Shown: positions 61,562-64,000 of the stretch, piece by piece
How the letters are laid out: every line of letters begins with the position of its first letter
How positions within the stretch are numbered: the first letter of the stretch is position 1
Assembly (NCBI RefSeq): GCF_901000735.1
Contig: NC_081546.1
Span: 24,926,529-24,990,528 of the forward strand
Origin: Corylus avellana
Taxonomy: Eukaryota > Streptophyta > Magnoliopsida > Fagales > Betulaceae
Reading direction: 5' to 3'
DNA length: 64,000 bases
Program-made: the position numbers and the translations under genes
The notes under the pieces: generated by a model
Databases searched by the model: none
What the model was told of the DNA's origin: nothing
What the model saw: only the letters and a program-made list of their open reading frames with translations

Positions 61562-62428
61562 TTATTTTCTGTCTCTGTGAATCTCTATGCCAATGACATA
61601 TGAGACTTTACCCAAATCCTTCATTTTAAAGTTTTGAAAGAGGAACTGTTTGGTTTCTTGTAGCAAACCTAAATCATTACTTGCAAGCAAAATATCATCT
61701 ACATATAGGACTAAGAAAATAACTGTACTCCCACTGACCTTAAGGTATATGCATTGATCAATAAAGTTCTCAATAAAACCATATGAGGTAATAACTTTGT
61801 GAAATTTGATATACCATTGACGGGAGGCTTGTTTTAGCCCATAAATAAATTTTCTTAATTTGCAAGCCTTCTGATTGTTATCATTAAATACTTCAAGTTG
61901 TTTCATGTATACCTCTTCTTCAAGATCCCCATTTAGAATTGATGTTTTCACATCCATTTGATGTAGCTCTAGATCAAAATGAGCTACTAATGCTATGATT
62001 ATTCTAAATGAATCTTTCTTTGATACTGGAGAAAATGTTTCATGATAATCAATGCCTTCCTTCTGAGTAAAGCCCTTGGCCACAAGTCTAGCTTTATATC
62101 GTTCAACAACACCAAAAGCATTCGTTTTGGTTTTGTAAACCCATTTGCATCCTACGGCTATAGTTCCCTTTGGTAAGTCAACGAGATCCCAGACTTGATT
62201 TTTAGCCATGGATTCCATCTCTTCCTTCATGGCATTGAACCAAAATGTGGAGTTATCTCCACTCATGGCTTGTGAGAACGATTTTGGATCATCTTTAGGC
62301 CCAACGTTAAAATTAGACTTTTGGAGGTATACAATATAATCACTAGGGATTGTTGGTCTGCTTATTCTAGAGGATCTTCTTAATCCTACTTCCTCCGCAT
62401 TTGGAGGAGGTTGAGTAGGCTCATTCAA
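61562..62428 (-). pseudogene. Copia reverse transcriptase fragment
   Basis: A 288-codon open stretch. It starts with the linker (RRSSRISRPTIPSDY) and has the typical plant copia RT landmarks WKWVYKTK-like GCKWVYKTK, ARLVAKGFTQKEGIDY, FSPV, LKQASRQWY, the catalytic YVDDILLAS and MKDLGKVSYVIGIEI. It ends at a stop codon, after which the frame continues with more stops toward RNase H. RT would synthesise element cDNA in virus-like particles; here it is not part of an intact polyprotein. Confidence 0.88.
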
Positions 62429-62884
62429 AACTTGTTCCTCATGAGTTGGCTGTTCTGAATTGATTATGGTTCAAGGCAATCATTTTGATTTTCCCTAAGC
62501 ACAATCAAACGTCCTTCATGTGAAGAGCTTCAGTCAACTCTCGTTCTTCCTCTAATTCAACCATTTGAGGATGAGCACTCCCACTAGGTTCAACATCCTC
62601 TATAAATTTTGTATTTATAGACTCAACAATTCTAGGACTATGCGAAGGACAGTAAAACTTAAATCCCTTGGAGTTAACTGCATAGCCCAGAAAAATCTGT
62701 TGGTTGTCCTTGGGTCTAATTTCTTCAGATTTGGATTGTAAATCCTCACTTCAGCATGACATCCCTATATGTGTAAATGATTTAAACTTAGTTTCCAACC
62801 ATTCCATAATTCAAAAGGTGTCTTAGGGACAGCCTTGGATGGAATCCTGTTTAAAACATACACAACAGTTTTTAAGGCTTCACT

Positions 62885-63367
62885 CTATAAAAATAAAGGA
62901 AGATCGGAATTACTAAGCATGCTCCTAACCATGTCCATAAGTGTGCGATTCCTTCTTTTTGCTACATCATTTTGTTGCGGTGTGCCAAGCATCGTGTATT
63001 GAGCTACAATACCTTCCTCTTCAAGGAATTTTGCAAATGGACCTATCATTTGTCCCTTTTCTGTGTACCTACCATAGTACTCTCTGCCTCTATCAGATCT
63101 TATGATCTTAATTTTCTTTTCCTTTCTTTTCTCTACTTCTATCTTATAGGTCTTGAAAGCATTTAATGCTTCAACCTTATCATTTAGAAGATAGAGATAC
63201 ATAAACCTTGTATGGTCATCAATGAAAGATATGAAATATCTTTGACCATTTAGGCAAGGAGTAGGAAAAGGTCTACAGATATCAGTATGTATGATCTCAA
63301 GAATCTCAGAACTCCTTTTGACACCTTTAGTGGTCTTGGTAGTTTGCTTTCTCTTTATGCAATCCAC
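62885..63367 (-). pseudogene. Copia integrase fragment with altered active site
   Basis: A 160-codon stretch of the integrase core. HTDICRPF gives the first Asp, FIDDHTRFMYLY the conserved block, and RSDRGREYY the second Asp. The position of the catalytic Glu (usually in a VAERRNRT context) reads VAKRRNRT, so the DDE triad is broken. Downstream, the expected HIWG motif reads HI-stop-G at about 62765-62775. The upstream zinc-binding part is in another frame. Confidence 0.85.
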
Positions 63368-63726
63368 ACAAGAACCAAGGTTTGTAAAGTCAAGAGTTTT
63401 TAAAACTCCATCATTCGCTAACCTTTTGATTCTCTCTATGAAGATATGTCCTTATCTCCTGTGCCATAACAAAGCGGAGTTTTGTTCCATTAGACTCCTC
63501 TTTATGCCAACATTAGTATGCAATGATAAATAGTTGTTTTCAAAGTTAGGATCTAAATCAATTTTGAATAAACTATCAATTTTTGTTCCACCACCAATCA
63601 ATTGTTCACCTTTAAAAATCCTAAAAGTTGAATTGATAAACCAAAAAATAAAACCAACAACATCCAATTTGGAAACATAAATTAAATTTCTAGAAAATTC
63701 TGGAATAAAAAATACATTTTCAAGAT

Positions 63727-63939
63727 CTAAAACTTATCCTGATTCAAAATTATTCTAAAAGTCTCAACAGCTTCTACTTGTGAAAACAATTTATTTCTTG
63801 AATAGACACGTTGTTCTTTGCTTGCTGGCTTCCTTGTTGTGAGAAAACCCTGCATTGAGTTGAAAATATGGATTGTAGAACCCGAATCAATCCACCATGT
63901 ATTATTAGGAGCCTCAACAAAAAAAAATTCATGACACAC
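63727..63939 (-). pseudogene. Copia protease fragment
   Basis: A short frame with WWIDSGSTIHIFN, the DSG active-site motif of copia aspartic protease, preceded by a WLERKGN segment that normally follows the gag zinc knuckle. It is out of frame with the integrase part and closes after about 70 codons. Confidence 0.8.
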
Positions 63940-64000
63940 TAGAGATATAAGATTACCTTTTCTTTCAAGCCACTTTATATACTTTTAGCAATCTTTCTTC

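Larger units (their letters stand above)
58935..64000 (-). mobile_element. Degenerate Ty1/copia LTR retrotransposon (partial)
   Basis: Read on the minus strand from the window end: end of a gag zinc-knuckle region (KKDC, followed by a stop codon at about 63985), protease, integrase, reverse transcriptase, RNase H, polypurine tract and 3' LTR, the copia order. Integrase, RT and RNase H lie in one frame separated by stop codons; the protease is in another. A separate retroposon of 887 bp interrupts the RNase H end. The element cannot make its own polyprotein. The 5' LTR and most of gag are outside the window. Confidence 0.88.

Noticed and set aside
1..64000. tRNA, rRNA, CRISPR, bacterial operon or phage signals
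   Set aside because: Nothing of the kind was seen; gene structure and repeats are those of a plant nuclear chromosome.

Overview
This is plant nuclear DNA, most likely from a woody eudicot. The evidence is spliced genes with GT-AG introns, very AT-rich spacers full of poly-A/T and AT microsatellites, many small foldback transposons, and the families present. The exact lineage cannot be decided from the window; a Fagales-type tree is only a guess from the style of the repeats. About 10 kb of the 64 kb is convincingly protein-coding.

Layout. 1-8.8 kb is repeat-rich spacer, including a retroposon with a perfect 12-bp target duplication. 8.8-10.7 kb (minus) is a two-exon MATE/DTX transporter gene. 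13.6-13.9 kb (minus) holds two well-phased exons that look like the 3' end of an unidentified gene. 14.3-22.8 kb (minus) is a five-exon SUT4/SUC4-type sucrose transporter whose last intron is about 5.6 kb long. 26.4-35.3 kb is a tandem duplication of a roughly 4-kb unit carrying one GRF-type zinc-finger exon. Its second copy has an 11-bp frameshifting deletion and a 765-bp hAT-like insertion that is absent from the first copy. 38.9-57.3 kb is a second tandem duplication, of an RLK7-like LRR receptor kinase locus. Copy B (51.0-54.1 kb) is a complete 987-residue receptor kinase. Copy A (38.9-40.6 kb) keeps only the signal peptide and LRR ectodomain, in an uninterrupted frame, and has lost the membrane segment and kinase. 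57.5-58.9 kb is flanked by long inverted repeats. 58.9 kb to the window end is a decayed Ty1/copia element (minus strand) with its 3' LTR visible and a second retroposon nested in its RNase H region.

In Arabidopsis the SUC4 gene (At1g09960) and RLK7 (At1g09970) have consecutive locus numbers. The same pair here, head to head, points to conserved gene order, with the interval swollen to about 28 kb by local duplications and transposons. Many small elements can be delimited to the base by their target-site duplications: 8 bp for hAT-like elements and 9 bp for MULE-like MITEs. Two insertions have an empty-site paralogue inside the same window.
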